56,247 nucleotides of DNA from an uncultured Nocardioides sp. (GTDB lineage: Bacteria > Actinomycetota > Actinomycetes > Propionibacteriales > Nocardioidaceae): positions 1-56,247 of the forward strand of contig CADCUM010000125.1 of NCBI GenBank assembly GCA_902805885.1, read 5' to 3'. Both the position numbers and the translations under genes were made by a program. The stretch's first letter is position 1; every line of letters begins with the position of its first letter. The notes under the pieces were generated by a model that was given only the letters and a program-made list of their open reading frames with translations, did no database searches and was not told the origin of the DNA. Positions 44,126 through 56,096 of this stretch are shown in pieces.

Positions 44126-45010
44126 GTGGACTCCAGCGCTCTCCTCTTCGTGGCCCTGGCGGTGGCGTGGGCCGTCTACCTCGTCCCCAAGGCCCTCAGG
44201 CACCACGACGAGGCCGTCCGCAGCCGCTCGGTGGACAGGTTCTCCCACCGGATGCGGGTCCTCGCCCGACGCGAGCCCGTCTACCGGCGCAACGCGCGGC
44301 TCGTGGTGTCACCGGTCCGCTCGACGCGACGCCCCCCGGTCGAGACCAAGACCCGGGCCGCGGCCGTCCCGACGCCCGTTCCTGCCGCCCGGCCGGTCAG
44401 CCCTGCCGCAGCGCGGACCGCGTCCCGCCGCGCCGCCCGTCGACGCCGCAACGTGCTCGCCGTGCTGGTGCTCGCCAACGCCGTGGTGGTCGGGCTCGCC
44501 GCAGCCGCGGTCGTCGCGTGGCCCTGGACCGCCCTGCCGGCCGGCCTGCTGCTCGCCTGGCTGGTGGCGTGCCGCCTCTCCGTCCGCGCCGAGCGGCGCG
44601 TGCGGGCCCGTGCCCCGCTGGCCGCGAGCCCGGGCGCCGACGTCGACACCGACCTCACCGGGGAGATCGCTGCTGTCCCGGCCGCTGTCGTCAGGGACGA
44701 CGCCATCGCCACCGGGTCCCAGGCCGCGGAGTCGCCGGCCGCCGACGTCCCTGCCGTGCTGACCGGGGAGGTTCCGGTCGTCCCCGTCGCCGGCGGCTGG
44801 GACATGGTGCCCACGACGCTGCCGACGTACGTCACCAAGCCCGCCGTCCACCGACGCAGCGTCTCCACGATCGACCTCGACTCCACCGGCGTGTGGTCGA
44901 GCGGGCGCCACGAGGGTGACTCCGCGCTCGCGCGCTCCGCCGAGCAGGCGGACCAGGCACAGAAGGCGGCGCGCGACGACGCGGCCGCCCGGCGTGCCAG
45001 CGGCGCCTGA
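44126..45010 (+). CDS. sepX: Divisome membrane protein SepX/GlpR
   Basis: A 294-residue protein with one helix at the N-terminus (about 5-20), a basic cytoplasmic loop, and a second hydrophobic pair near 112-145, followed by a long hydrophilic C-terminal region. The first residues (SSALLFVALAVAWAVYLVPKA) and the position after moeA and rimJ match the actinobacterial family named SepX in Streptomyces and GlpR in Corynebacterium, which links the MoeA-like Glp to FtsZ. Function is inferred from this family and synteny. It appears leaderless. Confidence 0.82.
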   Translation: MDSSALLFVALAVAWAVYLVPKALRHHDEAVRSRSVDRFSHRMRVLARREPVYRRNARLVVSPVRSTRRPPVETKTRAAAVPTPVPAARPVSPAAARTASRRAARRRRNVLAVLVLANAVVVGLAAAAVVAWPWTALPAGLLLAWLVACRLSVRAERRVRARAPLAASPGADVDTDLTGEIAAVPAAVVRDDAIATGSQAAESPAADVPAVLTGEVPVVPVAGGWDMVPTTLPTYVTKPAVHRRSVSTIDLDSTGVWSSGRHEGDSALARSAEQADQAQKAARDDAAARRASGA

Positions 45011-45090
45011 CCTCTGCGCAGGGGACACCGGATTGGGGACCGCCGCGCGCCCGGTGCTATCTTTTCCGTCGCGCGTCCCCCGGGGCGCTC

Positions 45091-45166
<76 letters not shown>

Positions 45167-45170
45167 CCTC

Positions 45171-45205
45171 GCAACGCCCCTCACCTGGACCACAGGCGAG
45201 GGGCG
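45171..45205 (+). terminator. tRNA-Ala terminator
   Basis: AACGCCCCTC and GAGGGGCGTT form a long stem, extended by CCTG/CAGG, a few bases after the tRNA. Confidence 0.8.
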
Positions 45206-45373
45206 TTCGTGCGTCCGCGGAGCGGAGTGCCGCTGAGCGTACGGCGACCGCGGTGGCGACGCCGGGCGAGCGCCGGCGAGCATGCGCCCGAAAGGACGTC
45301 GTGCGGGTCATGGGCCCGGTGGCATCATGGGAGTGGTCGGGGGCGACCATCGTGGCGCTGGGAGGCCCTGGAC

Positions 45374-45445
45374 ATGAACGTGTGGATCGACGACGACGAC
45401 GAGGACGAGGTCACCCCGCTGGACCCGACGGACCACGACGCCTGA
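45374..45445 (+). CDS. 23-residue acidic micro-ORF
   Basis: The ATG at 45374 has GGGAGG about 8 bases upstream. The peptide begins MNVWIDDDDEDE and ends DPTDHDA, with over a third Asp/Glu. It shares the MxVWxD start with the micro-ORF at 32579. It lies between tRNA-Ala and the sigma factor gene. Function unknown. Confidence 0.45.
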   Translation: MNVWIDDDDEDEVTPLDPTDHDA

Positions 45446-45646
45446 CGACGCTGCCACTGCCGCTGCGCCAGGTCTGTGCTGCAAGCCGGCCGGCGTCGTC
45501 CAGGCGCTCGAGGGTGTACCGCGCCGTCGACCTCCTCCGGGGTGATCCGGGGCCACCGACGGAGACGTACCGTCGAGGGAGAACTGTGATGCTGCCCCAG
45601 ACCGAGGTGGCTCTTCCTGCTGGTGCGCAGCGCTCCGAGGGACGAC

Positions 45647-46156
45647 ATGACCGATCTCACCACCCGCCGCCCGGACGCGAGCCGGCGCCCGTCCGTGCCC
45701 GACACCGGCGGCGACGACCTCATCCCCCTGCTCCAGCAGGCGGCCGCAGGTGAGGTGGAGGCCTTCGCGGAGCTGTACGACCGGACGTCGAAGGTCTGCT
45801 TCGGCCTGGCGATGAGGGTCGTCCGCGACGAGTCGGCGGCCGAGGAGATCACGCGCGACGCCTACCTGCACCTCTGGACCCACTCGGTGCGCTACGACCC
45901 GGCCGAGGGCAGCCCCATGGCCTGGATCGCCGGGCTCGTCCACCGCCGCGCCGTCGAGCACGCACGCTTCCGGATGCCCCCGTCGAACGGCGTCGCGGCC
46001 GAGGACCAGGCAGGTGCGGCGTCCCCCGTCGATGCGCGCGAGTGCCTCGAGCTCGCGTACTTCGAGGGCCGCACCTGGAGCGAGGTGGCCCGCGCGGAGC
46101 ACATCGACCCGGTCGCGGCCGCGGTGCAGATCCGGGACGGCCTCCGCGAGCTGTAG
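45647..46156 (+). CDS. ECF-type RNA polymerase sigma factor (SigK-like)
   Basis: A 169-residue sigma factor. Region 2 (about 25-95) contains FAELYDRTSKVCFGLAMRVVRD and EEITRDAYLHLW, where a Gln or Asp usual in the family is altered. Region 4 (about 125-165) reads CLELAYFEGRTWSEVARAEHI and ends soon after. The linker between is short. No anti-sigma factor is adjacent; instead a GAF-ANTAR protein converges from the other side. The ATG at 45647 has GAGGG 7 bases upstream. Target promoters are unknown. Confidence 0.85.
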   Translation: MTDLTTRRPDASRRPSVPDTGGDDLIPLLQQAAAGEVEAFAELYDRTSKVCFGLAMRVVRDESAAEEITRDAYLHLWTHSVRYDPAEGSPMAWIAGLVHRRAVEHARFRMPPSNGVAAEDQAGAASPVDARECLELAYFEGRTWSEVARAEHIDPVAAAVQIRDGLREL

Positions 46157-46171
46157 CCGTCCGGCGGTGCG

Positions 46172-46885
46172 TCAGGCGGCGCCGTCGTCGTAGAGGTGGA
46201 CGATCGTCCGGGCGAGCTTGTCGATCGAGACGCCGGCACGCTGAGCCGCGTCCAGCAGCCGGTCACGAGCCTCGTCGAGGCTCAACGCGTGATCGACGGC
46301 GACGATGCCCGCCGCGGCGTCCAGCAGCGCCTCGTTGCGCAGACGCTCCGGCGCCTCCTCCGCCAGGTGGCGGGTCGAGAACGAGAGGTCGGCGTTGGCC
46401 ACCGCCCCGGGGGCCCAGGCGCCGAGCTCCGCGGCCAGCTCCGCGTGACGGTCCGTGAAGCTGCCCGGTCCTGCGGCGTACAGGTTGATCGAGCCGACGA
46501 CGGCGTCGTCCTGCACGACCGGCAAGGTCAGCGTGCTGCGCACCCCCGCCGCGGCCGAGGCCTGGCCGAACAGGAGCCAGCCCTCCTCGCTCATCAGGTC
46601 CTCGGACGAGGTCGCCAGGCCCTGCTCGGTGTGGACCGCCTCCACGCACGGACCCGACGTGAGGTACTGCACCCCGTCGAGCGAGCCGATCTCGTCGTCC
46701 GTCGCGACCAGGGTGAAGGTCACGTCGTGCTTGCGTGACGCGACGCTCATCCCGACCAGGTCGGGCACGACGGCCCGGGCGCGCTCGGCCAGCCGGTTGA
46801 GCTGGTCGAGGAGGGTGCCGTCGTCGAGGGCCGGGTCGAGCTCATCGATCGCGTCCACGGTCTCCGGGATGGGCTCCATGGGCAT
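46172..46885 (-). CDS. GAF and ANTAR domain transcription antiterminator
   Basis: A 237-residue regulator. A GAF sensor domain (about 25-165) is followed by a C-terminal ANTAR helical domain (about 180-230), with AAAGIVAVDHALSLDEARDRLL. ANTAR domains bind paired RNA hairpins to prevent termination. The GAF ligand is unknown. It converges with the ECF sigma gene, 15 bp apart. Confidence 0.88.
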   Translation of the reverse strand: MPMEPIPETVDAIDELDPALDDGTLLDQLNRLAERARAVVPDLVGMSVASRKHDVTFTLVATDDEIGSLDGVQYLTSGPCVEAVHTEQGLATSSEDLMSEEGWLLFGQASAAAGVRSTLTLPVVQDDAVVGSINLYAAGPGSFTDRHAELAAELGAWAPGAVANADLSFSTRHLAEEAPERLRNEALLDAAAGIVAVDHALSLDEARDRLLDAAQRAGVSIDKLARTIVHLYDDGAA

Positions 46886-46958
46886 CCATTACCCGGATCG
46901 CGCGCGCTCCACCCCCGCGCTCGCGGAGCACGGGACCGGCTCAGGGCCGGCGATGGGG

Positions 46959-47174
46959 TCAGCCCTTGCGCGGACCGAACAGCAGGTCGCGCACCCGACG
47001 CTGGCGCGGCACGGCCGGCGCCGGCCACCACGCGGTCTGGACGCTCCCGCGCGTGTGGCCCTCGCGCCAGACGAAGTTCCTGCCGCAGTCGCACACCCGT
47101 CGGGCACCGATCTCCAGCGCGGCGTCCTCGGGCCTGGTCTCGGTCGAGCAGATGTGGAGCCCTGTCGTGCTCAT
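46959..47174 (-). CDS. Small Cys-containing protein of unknown function
   Basis: A 71-residue protein starting at the ATG 47174 behind a strong GGGAGGG ribosome site. It has three cysteines (HICSTE and RRVCDCGRNF) that may bind zinc or iron, and a basic C-terminus. I do not recognise the family. It is 73 bases upstream of the GAF-ANTAR gene on the same strand and may be co-transcribed. Confidence 0.65.
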   Translation of the reverse strand: MSTTGLHICSTETRPEDAALEIGARRVCDCGRNFVWREGHTRGSVQTAWWPAPAVPRQRRVRDLLFGPRKG

Positions 47175-47395
47175 GGCGTCCCTCCCAGGATCACAGTGGT
47201 GCGTCGATCCCCACGTCCTGAGCCTACGCCCGGGCAGTCCGGACGGACCAGCACGAGGCGGGCGCGGACTAGACGGGTGTGAGCGCCCCGATCGCTGCGA
47301 GCACGGCCCCCGTCGCCGGCGTGCCGGCCGGCGTGCGAGCACCTGACCCCGGCCTGCGACTGGTCCGTTCGGGCTACCGGCCCTCGCTCGCAGCG

Positions 47396-48970
47396 CTAGA
47401 TCCAGCGGTCGAACCAGATCCGGTCCATCCACTGCGCGTGGGTGATGAGCTGGTCGGTCCAGATCGGCCAGAACCAGGCGAAGCCGAGGACCACCAGGAC
47501 GACGTAGCTCCCGGCCAGCACGACCCCGGCCGTCCGCCGCGGCGTCGGCACCGTCGTACGACCCAGCAGGTGCCCCACCGCGAGGGAGAGCGAGAGCACC
47601 AGGAACGGCAGGCTGGTGATGGCGTAGAAGTAGAAGATCGGGCGGTCGTCGTAGCGGAACCACGGCAGCCAGGTCGAGGCCAGGCCGACCACGGCGACCC
47701 CGTGCCGCCAGTCGCGTGCCGCGACCCACATGACCAGGGACAGCACCATGGCGAGGCAGCCCGCCCACCACACGGCGGGGTTGCCGAGGAGCAGCACCTG
47801 GCGCAGGCACGTGGACCCCTCGGGAGCCTCGCAGCCCTGACTGCCCGGCTGGATGTCGAGCTGGGCGTCGACCCCGACGGGCCGTCCCATCACGAGCCAG
47901 GTGGAGGGCTTCGAGGCGTAGGTGTGGGTGGAGTCGTTGAGGAAGTCGCTGTGGAACGTGTAGACGTCCTGGTGGTAGTGCCACAGCGACCGCAGCGACT
48001 GGGTGACCTCGCCGAGTCCGTCCGCGTCCGGCTCGTCGGCCGTCGACCACGGCTTCCCGCCGTCGTGCGCGGTGTACTGCGTGTTGCTGAAGGCCCGCTC
48101 GTAGTCCTCGGCGTGCATCAGCCACCCGGTCCACGACGCCACGTAGACGACCGAGGCGACCCCGACCAGGGCGAGGAAGGCGGGCGCGCCGTCGAGGAGG
48201 ACCGAGCGCGGCAGCGGGGCGCGCTCGCCGAAGGCGCGGCGTGCGCCGGCGCTCCACAGCCACGCCAGGAGGCCGAAGGCGGCCAGGACCGGGAGGGCGG
48301 ACCACTTGGTCCCGACGGCGAGGCCGAAGCTCACGCCCCCCGCGACCAGCCACGGACGCCACCAGGCACGACTGGTGCCGTCGGCCAGCCGGTCCCGCAG
48401 CCACTGCCGGTCGGCGACCACGCAGTGCACCCCGCAGAGGAGGAAGAACGCCAGGAAGATGTCGAGCAGGGCGAGGCGGGACAGCACGAGGTGGAGACCG
48501 TCGAACGCCAGCACGAAGCCGGCGACGAGGCCGACGAACGTCGAGCTGGTCACGCGCCGTACGAACCGGCACATCACCAGCACCATCAGCGCCCCGGCGA
48601 CGGCGGAGGCGATCCGCCAGCCGTAGGGGTCCATCCCGAACGCCTTGATCCCCAGCGCGATCAGCCACTTGCCGACCTCGGGGTGCACGACCATCGACGG
48701 GTCGTCCCTCCAGAGCCCGAGCACGTCGCCGTTGAGGATCGTCTTGTCGGCGTCCTCGACGTAGGCGCGGACGTGGCCGAACCGCAGCAGCGACCAGGCG
48801 TCCTTGGCGTAGTAGGTCTCGTCGAAGGAGAACTGGTGGGGGGTGCCGAGCTGCCAGCGCCGCAGGGAGAACGCCAGGCTGGCGATCACGACCGCGCCGA
48901 TCCAGCCGGGCCACGGGTCCTCGCCGCGCCAGCCCGGGCGGTTGCGCTCGGCGGCGGTCGGCAGCGTCAC
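47396..48970 (-). CDS. pmt: Protein O-mannosyltransferase (PMT family)
   Basis: A 524-residue polytopic GT39 enzyme that transfers mannose from polyprenyl-phosphate-mannose to exported proteins. The catalytic acidic pair is in SFDETYYAKDAW near the N-terminus. VHPEVGKW and the loop FDGLHLVLSRLALLD follow. Around eleven membrane segments are visible. The GTG at 48970 has TAGAGT 7 bases upstream, which favours it over the GTG at 48979. The order pmt / rsmI / tatD / rpfB matches M. tuberculosis Rv1002c onward. Confidence 0.93.
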   Translation of the reverse strand: MTLPTAAERNRPGWRGEDPWPGWIGAVVIASLAFSLRRWQLGTPHQFSFDETYYAKDAWSLLRFGHVRAYVEDADKTILNGDVLGLWRDDPSMVVHPEVGKWLIALGIKAFGMDPYGWRIASAVAGALMVLVMCRFVRRVTSSTFVGLVAGFVLAFDGLHLVLSRLALLDIFLAFFLLCGVHCVVADRQWLRDRLADGTSRAWWRPWLVAGGVSFGLAVGTKWSALPVLAAFGLLAWLWSAGARRAFGERAPLPRSVLLDGAPAFLALVGVASVVYVASWTGWLMHAEDYERAFSNTQYTAHDGGKPWSTADEPDADGLGEVTQSLRSLWHYHQDVYTFHSDFLNDSTHTYASKPSTWLVMGRPVGVDAQLDIQPGSQGCEAPEGSTCLRQVLLLGNPAVWWAGCLAMVLSLVMWVAARDWRHGVAVVGLASTWLPWFRYDDRPIFYFYAITSLPFLVLSLSLAVGHLLGRTTVPTPRRTAGVVLAGSYVVLVVLGFAWFWPIWTDQLITHAQWMDRIWFDRWI

Positions 48971-48997
48971 GACGGGCACTCTACGGAACGCCCTGAC
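48971..48997. promoter_or_regulatory. Overlapping divergent -10 boxes for pmt and rsmI
   Basis: Leftward TAGAGT (48983-48978) lies 7 bases before the pmt GTG. Rightward TACGGA (48982-48987) lies 10 bases before the rsmI ATG. The two share the bases TA. The rightward box lacks the final T and is weaker. Confidence 0.5.
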
Positions 48998-49846
48998 ATG
49001 ATCGACGCCATGGTTGGCGTCCTGGTCCTGGCGGGCACCCCGATCGGCCAGGCGGGCGACGCGCCGCCGCGGCTGGCGGCCGAGCTCTCCGGCGCCGACG
49101 TCGTGGCGGCCGAGGACACCCGCCGCCTCAAGCGCCTGTGCGCGGACCTCGGGATCACGCTGTCGGGACGGGTGGTGTCCTACTTCGAGGGCAACGAGCA
49201 CGCCCGCACCCCCGTGCTCCTCGAGGCCCTGCTCGCCGGGGAGCGCGTGGTGCTGGTGACCGACGCGGGGATGCCGAGCGTGTCGGACCCGGGCTACCGC
49301 CTCGTCGCGGCCGCGGTGGAGCACGACGTGCGGGTGACCGCCGTACCCGGACCCAGCGCCGTGCTCACCGCGCTCGCGGTCAGCGGGCTGCCGGTCGACC
49401 GCTTCTGCTTCGAGGGGTTCCTGCCCCGCAAGGCCGGCGAGCGGGCCCGACGGCTGGCGTCGCTGGCCGCGGAGCCGCGGACGATGGTGTTCTTCGAGGC
49501 CCCCCACCGCACCCAGGCCGCCCTGCAGGCCATGGGCGAGGCCTTCGGGGACGACCGCCCAGCGGCGGTCTGCCGCGAGCTCACGAAGACGCACGAGGAG
49601 GTACGGCGCGGCTCGCTGGTCGACCTCGCCCGCTGGGCGGCCGACGGGGTGCGGGGCGAGGTGACGGTCGTGGTGGCCGGCAGTGCCGGCGAGCCGGACC
49701 TCGCGACCGACCCGGGCTCCCTGCGGGCCGCCGTCACGGCGCTCGAGGAGTCGGGAACGACCCGCAAGGACGCCATCGCCGAGGTGGCGCGCCGCGCCGG
49801 GCTGCCCAAGCGCGAGGTCTACCAGGTCGTCCACGTCGCCGACTGA
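48998..49846 (+). CDS. rsmI: 16S rRNA (cytidine1402-2'-O)-methyltransferase
   Basis: A 282-residue SAM-dependent methyltransferase of the tetrapyrrole methylase fold. Motifs GTPIGQ, AAEDTRRLKRL, VTDAGMPSVSDPGYRL, PGPSAVLTAL and FEGFLPRK are present. It methylates C1402 of 16S rRNA for decoding fidelity. An in-frame ATG at 49010 is an alternative start. Confidence 0.95.
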   Translation: MIDAMVGVLVLAGTPIGQAGDAPPRLAAELSGADVVAAEDTRRLKRLCADLGITLSGRVVSYFEGNEHARTPVLLEALLAGERVVLVTDAGMPSVSDPGYRLVAAAVEHDVRVTAVPGPSAVLTALAVSGLPVDRFCFEGFLPRKAGERARRLASLAAEPRTMVFFEAPHRTQAALQAMGEAFGDDRPAAVCRELTKTHEEVRRGSLVDLARWAADGVRGEVTVVVAGSAGEPDLATDPGSLRAAVTALEESGTTRKDAIAEVARRAGLPKREVYQVVHVAD

Positions 49847-49863
49847 GCGTCGTACGGCCCCGC

Positions 49864-49869
49864 TAGCCT
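49864..49869 (+). promoter_or_regulatory. -10 box for leaderless tatD transcript
   Basis: TAGCCT ends 7 bases before the GTG at 49877. Confidence 0.5.
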
Positions 49870-49876
49870 CGGGCGG

Positions 49877-50788
49877 GTGACGGAGGAGCCCACGCGCAGG
49901 CGAGCCGCGACGGAGGAGAGGACCGGTGTCCGCCGCGACCGGGAGCGCCCGCCCGCGCCGGACCCGCTGCCCCACCCGGTCGTCGACAACCACTGCCACC
50001 TCGACATCGCCGACGGCGAGTGGCTCGACACCCGTACGGCGATCGCCGCCGCAGCGGGGGTGGGAGTGACCCGGATCGTGCAGATCGGCTGCGACCTGCC
50101 GGGCGCGCGGTGGGCCGTCGAGGCCGCCGTCGAGCACGACGCGCTCGTCGCCGGCGTCGCCCTGCACCCCAACGAGGCCCCGCGCCTCGCGGCCGCGGGC
50201 GAGCTGGACGACGCCCTCGCCGAGATCGAGCGCCTGGCGCAGGCGCACGACAAGGTCCGGGCGGTGGGGGAGACCGGGCTCGACGCGTTCCGCACCTCCG
50301 CCGACGGACGGGCCGCCCAGGTGGAGAGCTTCCGGTTCCACATCGACCTCGCCAAGCGCCTCGACAAGACGTTGGTGATCCACGACCGCGACACCCACGA
50401 CGACGTGCTCCGGGTCCTGGACGACGAGGGCGCCCCCGACCGATGGGTGATGCACTGCTTCTCCGGCGACGCGGCCTTCGCGGGTGAGTGCCTCGACCGC
50501 GGCGCCCACCTCAGCTTCGCCGGGACCGTCACGTTCAAGAACGCCGCGCCCCTGCGGGAGGCGCTCGGCGTGACCCCGCTCGACCGGGTGCTGGTCGAGA
50601 CCGACGCGCCGTACCTCACCCCGACTCCCTACCGCGGTCGGCCCAACGCCTCCTACCTCGTGCCGCACACGGTCCGGGCGATGGCCGAGGTGCGCGGGGA
50701 CGACCTGGAGGTGCTGTGCCGAGCGATCGATGCCAACACCTCTGCCGCGTTCGGCGGGGCGTGGGGAACGGCCCAGGACGGCGGCTGA
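49877..50788 (+). CDS. tatD: TatD family metal-dependent DNase
   Basis: A 303-residue TIM-barrel hydrolase. Metal ligands are in DNHCHLD (about 37-43), VGETGLDAF, VIHDRD, MHCFSGD and ETDAPYLTP. TatD enzymes are 3'-5' exonucleases acting in DNA repair. An extra Arg/Glu-rich N-terminus of about 30 residues precedes the barrel. In Mycobacterium metS lies between rsmI and tatD; here it is absent. rpfB follows. Confidence 0.93.
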   Translation: MTEEPTRRRAATEERTGVRRDRERPPAPDPLPHPVVDNHCHLDIADGEWLDTRTAIAAAAGVGVTRIVQIGCDLPGARWAVEAAVEHDALVAGVALHPNEAPRLAAAGELDDALAEIERLAQAHDKVRAVGETGLDAFRTSADGRAAQVESFRFHIDLAKRLDKTLVIHDRDTHDDVLRVLDDEGAPDRWVMHCFSGDAAFAGECLDRGAHLSFAGTVTFKNAAPLREALGVTPLDRVLVETDAPYLTPTPYRGRPNASYLVPHTVRAMAEVRGDDLEVLCRAIDANTSAAFGGAWGTAQDGG

Positions 50789-50855
50789 CCCGGCTCGCGA
50801 ACCACTCCTGTGGCTCCTGTTGCTCCTGTGGCCCGTGGGGCGACGGGTGGCCACA

Positions 50856-50872
50856 ACCGGCCCCCGGTTTTC
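50856..50872 (+). terminator. Rho-independent terminator after tatD
   Basis: AACCGG and CCGGTT pair around three C, followed by TT. A broader TGTGGCC/GGCCACA stem lies just upstream. Confidence 0.6.
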
Positions 50873-50883
50873 CTCGTTCAGGT

Positions 50884-50911
50884 TTGCATCACCGCGATCC
50901 GTCGTTATCGT
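50884..50911 (+). promoter_or_regulatory. rpfB promoter
   Basis: TTGCAT (50884-50889) and TATCGT (50906-50911) are 16 bases apart, in the most AT-rich part of the gap, giving a leader of about 160 bases. Confidence 0.6.
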
Positions 50912-50918
50912 CTTGTGA

Positions 50919-52232
<1,314 letters not shown>

Positions 52233-52236
52233 GCAC

Positions 52237-52242
52237 TACCCT
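52237..52242 (+). promoter_or_regulatory. -10 box for leaderless ksgA transcript
   Basis: TACCCT ends 6 bases before the ATG at 52249. It lies just after the rpfB stop. Confidence 0.5.
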
Positions 52243-52248
52243 TCTCGC

Positions 52249-53139
52249 ATGACTGACGCACCGGCCGGCCCGAGGCTCCTCGGGCCGGCCGACGTGCGTC
52301 GGCTGGCGGCCGAGCTCGACCTCAGGCCGACCAAGCAGCGGGGCCAGAACTTCGTCATCGACCCCAACACGGTCCGTCGCATCGTGCGCGACTCGGGGAT
52401 CACCGCCGACGACGTCGTCCTGGAGGTCGGTCCGGGGCTGGGCTCGCTGACGCTCGCGCTGCTGGAGGTCGCCCGCCGCGTCGTCGCGGTCGAGGTGGAC
52501 CCGCTGCTCGCCGGGCTGCTGCCGGCGACCGTCGCCGAGCACGCGCCGGGCCACGCCGACCGCTTCGAGGTCGTGCTGGCGGACGCGATGACGGTGACGG
52601 AGCTGCCCGGTCCGGCACCCACGGCGCTGGTGGCCAACCTGCCCTACAACGTCTCGGTGCCCGTCCTGATCCACCTGCTCGGCCTGCTGCCCTCGCTCGA
52701 GCGCGGGCTCGTCATGGTGCAGGCGGAGGTGGCCGACCGCCTCGCGGCACCTCCGGGGTCCAAGACCTACGGCGTGCCGAGCGTCAAGGCTGCCTGGTTC
52801 GCCGACGTACGACGCGCCGGAGCCGTGGGGCGCAACGTCTTCTGGCCGGCTCCCAACGTCGACTCCGGCCTGGTGGCGTGGACGCGCCGCGAGCCGCCGC
52901 TGACCACGGCGTCCCGCGACCAGGTCTTCGCCGTCGTGGACGCGGCCTTCGGGCAGCGGCGCAAGCAGGTCCGGGCCGCGCTGCGCGGGCTCGCCGGCCC
53001 GGCGGAGGCCGCCACCGCCGCGTTGGAGGCGGCCGGTGTCGACCCGACCGCGCGGGGCGAGGTGCTCGCGGTGGAGGACTTCGCCCGCATCGCCGAGGGT
53101 CTCTTCGCCGACGGCCGCGTCGTGCCGGAGCGCGGATGA
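52249..53139 (+). CDS. ksgA: 16S rRNA (adenine1518/1519-N6)-dimethyltransferase
   Basis: A 296-residue SAM methyltransferase. Motifs [23 protein letters not shown] and [10 protein letters not shown] (the catalytic NLPY) are present. It dimethylates two adenines of helix 45 in 16S rRNA. ispE follows with a four-base ATGA overlap, the usual actinobacterial pair. Confidence 0.96.
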   Translation: MTDAPAGPRLLGPADVRRLAAELDLRPTKQRGQNFVIDPNTVRRIVRDSGITADDVVLEVGPGLGSLTLALLEVARRVVAVEVDPLLAGLLPATVAEHAPGHADRFEVVLADAMTVTELPGPAPTALVANLPYNVSVPVLIHLLGLLPSLERGLVMVQAEVADRLAAPPGSKTYGVPSVKAAWFADVRRAGAVGRNVFWPAPNVDSGLVAWTRREPPLTTASRDQVFAVVDAAFGQRRKQVRAALRGLAGPAEAATAALEAAGVDPTARGEVLAVEDFARIAEGLFADGRVVPERG

Positions 53140-54035
53140 GCGTCTCGGTCCGGGCCGCCGCCAAGATCAACCTGCACCTCGGCGTGGGCCGGGCGCGCGC
53201 GGACGGCTTCCACCCGCTCGACACGGTCTACCAGGCGATCGGGCTCCACGACGACCTCACGCTCTCCCCGGCCGAGGGCCTCACGGTGCGCACGGACGCG
53301 GCCGACCACGTCGACGCCGGCGGGGTGCCGGACGGCGAGGACAACGTCGTGCTGCGCGCGGCACGGCTGCTGGCCGAGCACGCCGGACGCCCGGCCACCG
53401 GGGCGTTCGAGGTGCGCAAGGGCATCCCCGTCGCGGGCGGCATGGCCGGCGGCTCCGCGGACGCGGCCGCCGCGCTGGTGGCCTGCCACCGGCTGTGGGG
53501 CCTCGACACCTCCGACGAGGACCTGCTGCGGCTGGCCGCCGATCTGGGCAGCGACATCCCCTTCTCGCTCGTCGGGGGTACGGCGCGGGGCCGGGGCCGG
53601 GGTGAGCTGGTCACCCCCGTCGACGACACCGGGTCGTGGTGGTGGGTGGCGGTCCCCGCGACCGAGGGGCTCTCCACGCCTGCGGTCTACCGTCACTTCG
53701 ACGTGCTGCGACCCGACGCCCCGGTCGAGCCGCCGCCCGCCGACCCCGTCCTGGAGGCGCTGGCGACCGGCGAGCCCCTGCGGCTGGCCCGAGCCCTCCA
53801 CAACGACCTCCAGGAGCCGGCGATCGACCTGCGTCCCGAGCTGGGCGACCTGATCGTCCGCGGCGAGGCCGAGGGGGCGTTGCGCGGGCTGGTGAGCGGG
53901 TCGGGCCCGACGGTCGTCTTCCTCTGCGAGTCCGCCGAGGGGGCCCGCGAGACGGGGCTCGCCCTCGACGGCGCCGGGTACGACGTCGTCCTGACCGCGA
54001 CAGCGCCGGTCGCGGGCGCGCACGTCATGCCCTGA
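53136..54035 (+). CDS. ispE: 4-diphosphocytidyl-2-C-methyl-D-erythritol kinase
   Basis: A 299-residue GHMP kinase of the non-mevalonate isoprenoid pathway. The substrate-binding start [11 protein letters not shown], the ATP loop [17 protein letters not shown] and the C-terminal [11 protein letters not shown] are in place. Coupled to ksgA by overlap. Confidence 0.95.
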   Translation: MSVSVRAAAKINLHLGVGRARADGFHPLDTVYQAIGLHDDLTLSPAEGLTVRTDAADHVDAGGVPDGEDNVVLRAARLLAEHAGRPATGAFEVRKGIPVAGGMAGGSADAAAALVACHRLWGLDTSDEDLLRLAADLGSDIPFSLVGGTARGRGRGELVTPVDDTGSWWWVAVPATEGLSTPAVYRHFDVLRPDAPVEPPPADPVLEALATGEPLRLARALHNDLQEPAIDLRPELGDLIVRGEAEGALRGLVSGSGPTVVFLCESAEGARETGLALDGAGYDVVLTATAPVAGAHVMP

Positions 54036-54113
54036 TCCTCCCGTTGTCCGTCCGGTCCTGCTCGCACGCGGATGCTCGGCACCCGCCACCGGGCTGCGAG
54101 ACTCGTCCCCGAC

Positions 54114-55997
<1,884 letters not shown>

Positions 55998-56015
55998 GTC
56001 TCACCTGTCCCTGTC

Positions 56016-56095
56016 GGAGTCCCCGCACATGCGGGGACTTCGTCACGTAGTGGGTGTTGCAACACCCACTACGTGAGCGACTCGCCCGCCCAGTG
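56016..56095. repeat. Palindromic dispersed element, copy 2
   Basis: A perfect 32-base palindrome (56044-56075, half-site CACGTAGTGGGTGTTG) and AGTCCCCGCA/TGCGGGGACT (56018-56039) lie between the ABC-F gene and the convergent MarR gene. It is the inverted copy of the element at 39136-39214. Confidence 0.9.
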
Positions 56096-56096
56096 C

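Noticed and set aside
45589..45753. ATG with GGGAG upstream in front of the sigma factor gene
   Set aside because: The frame continues into Arg/Pro/His-rich shadow sequence within the sigma gene; the ribosome site may instead belong to a short leader, which I cannot support.
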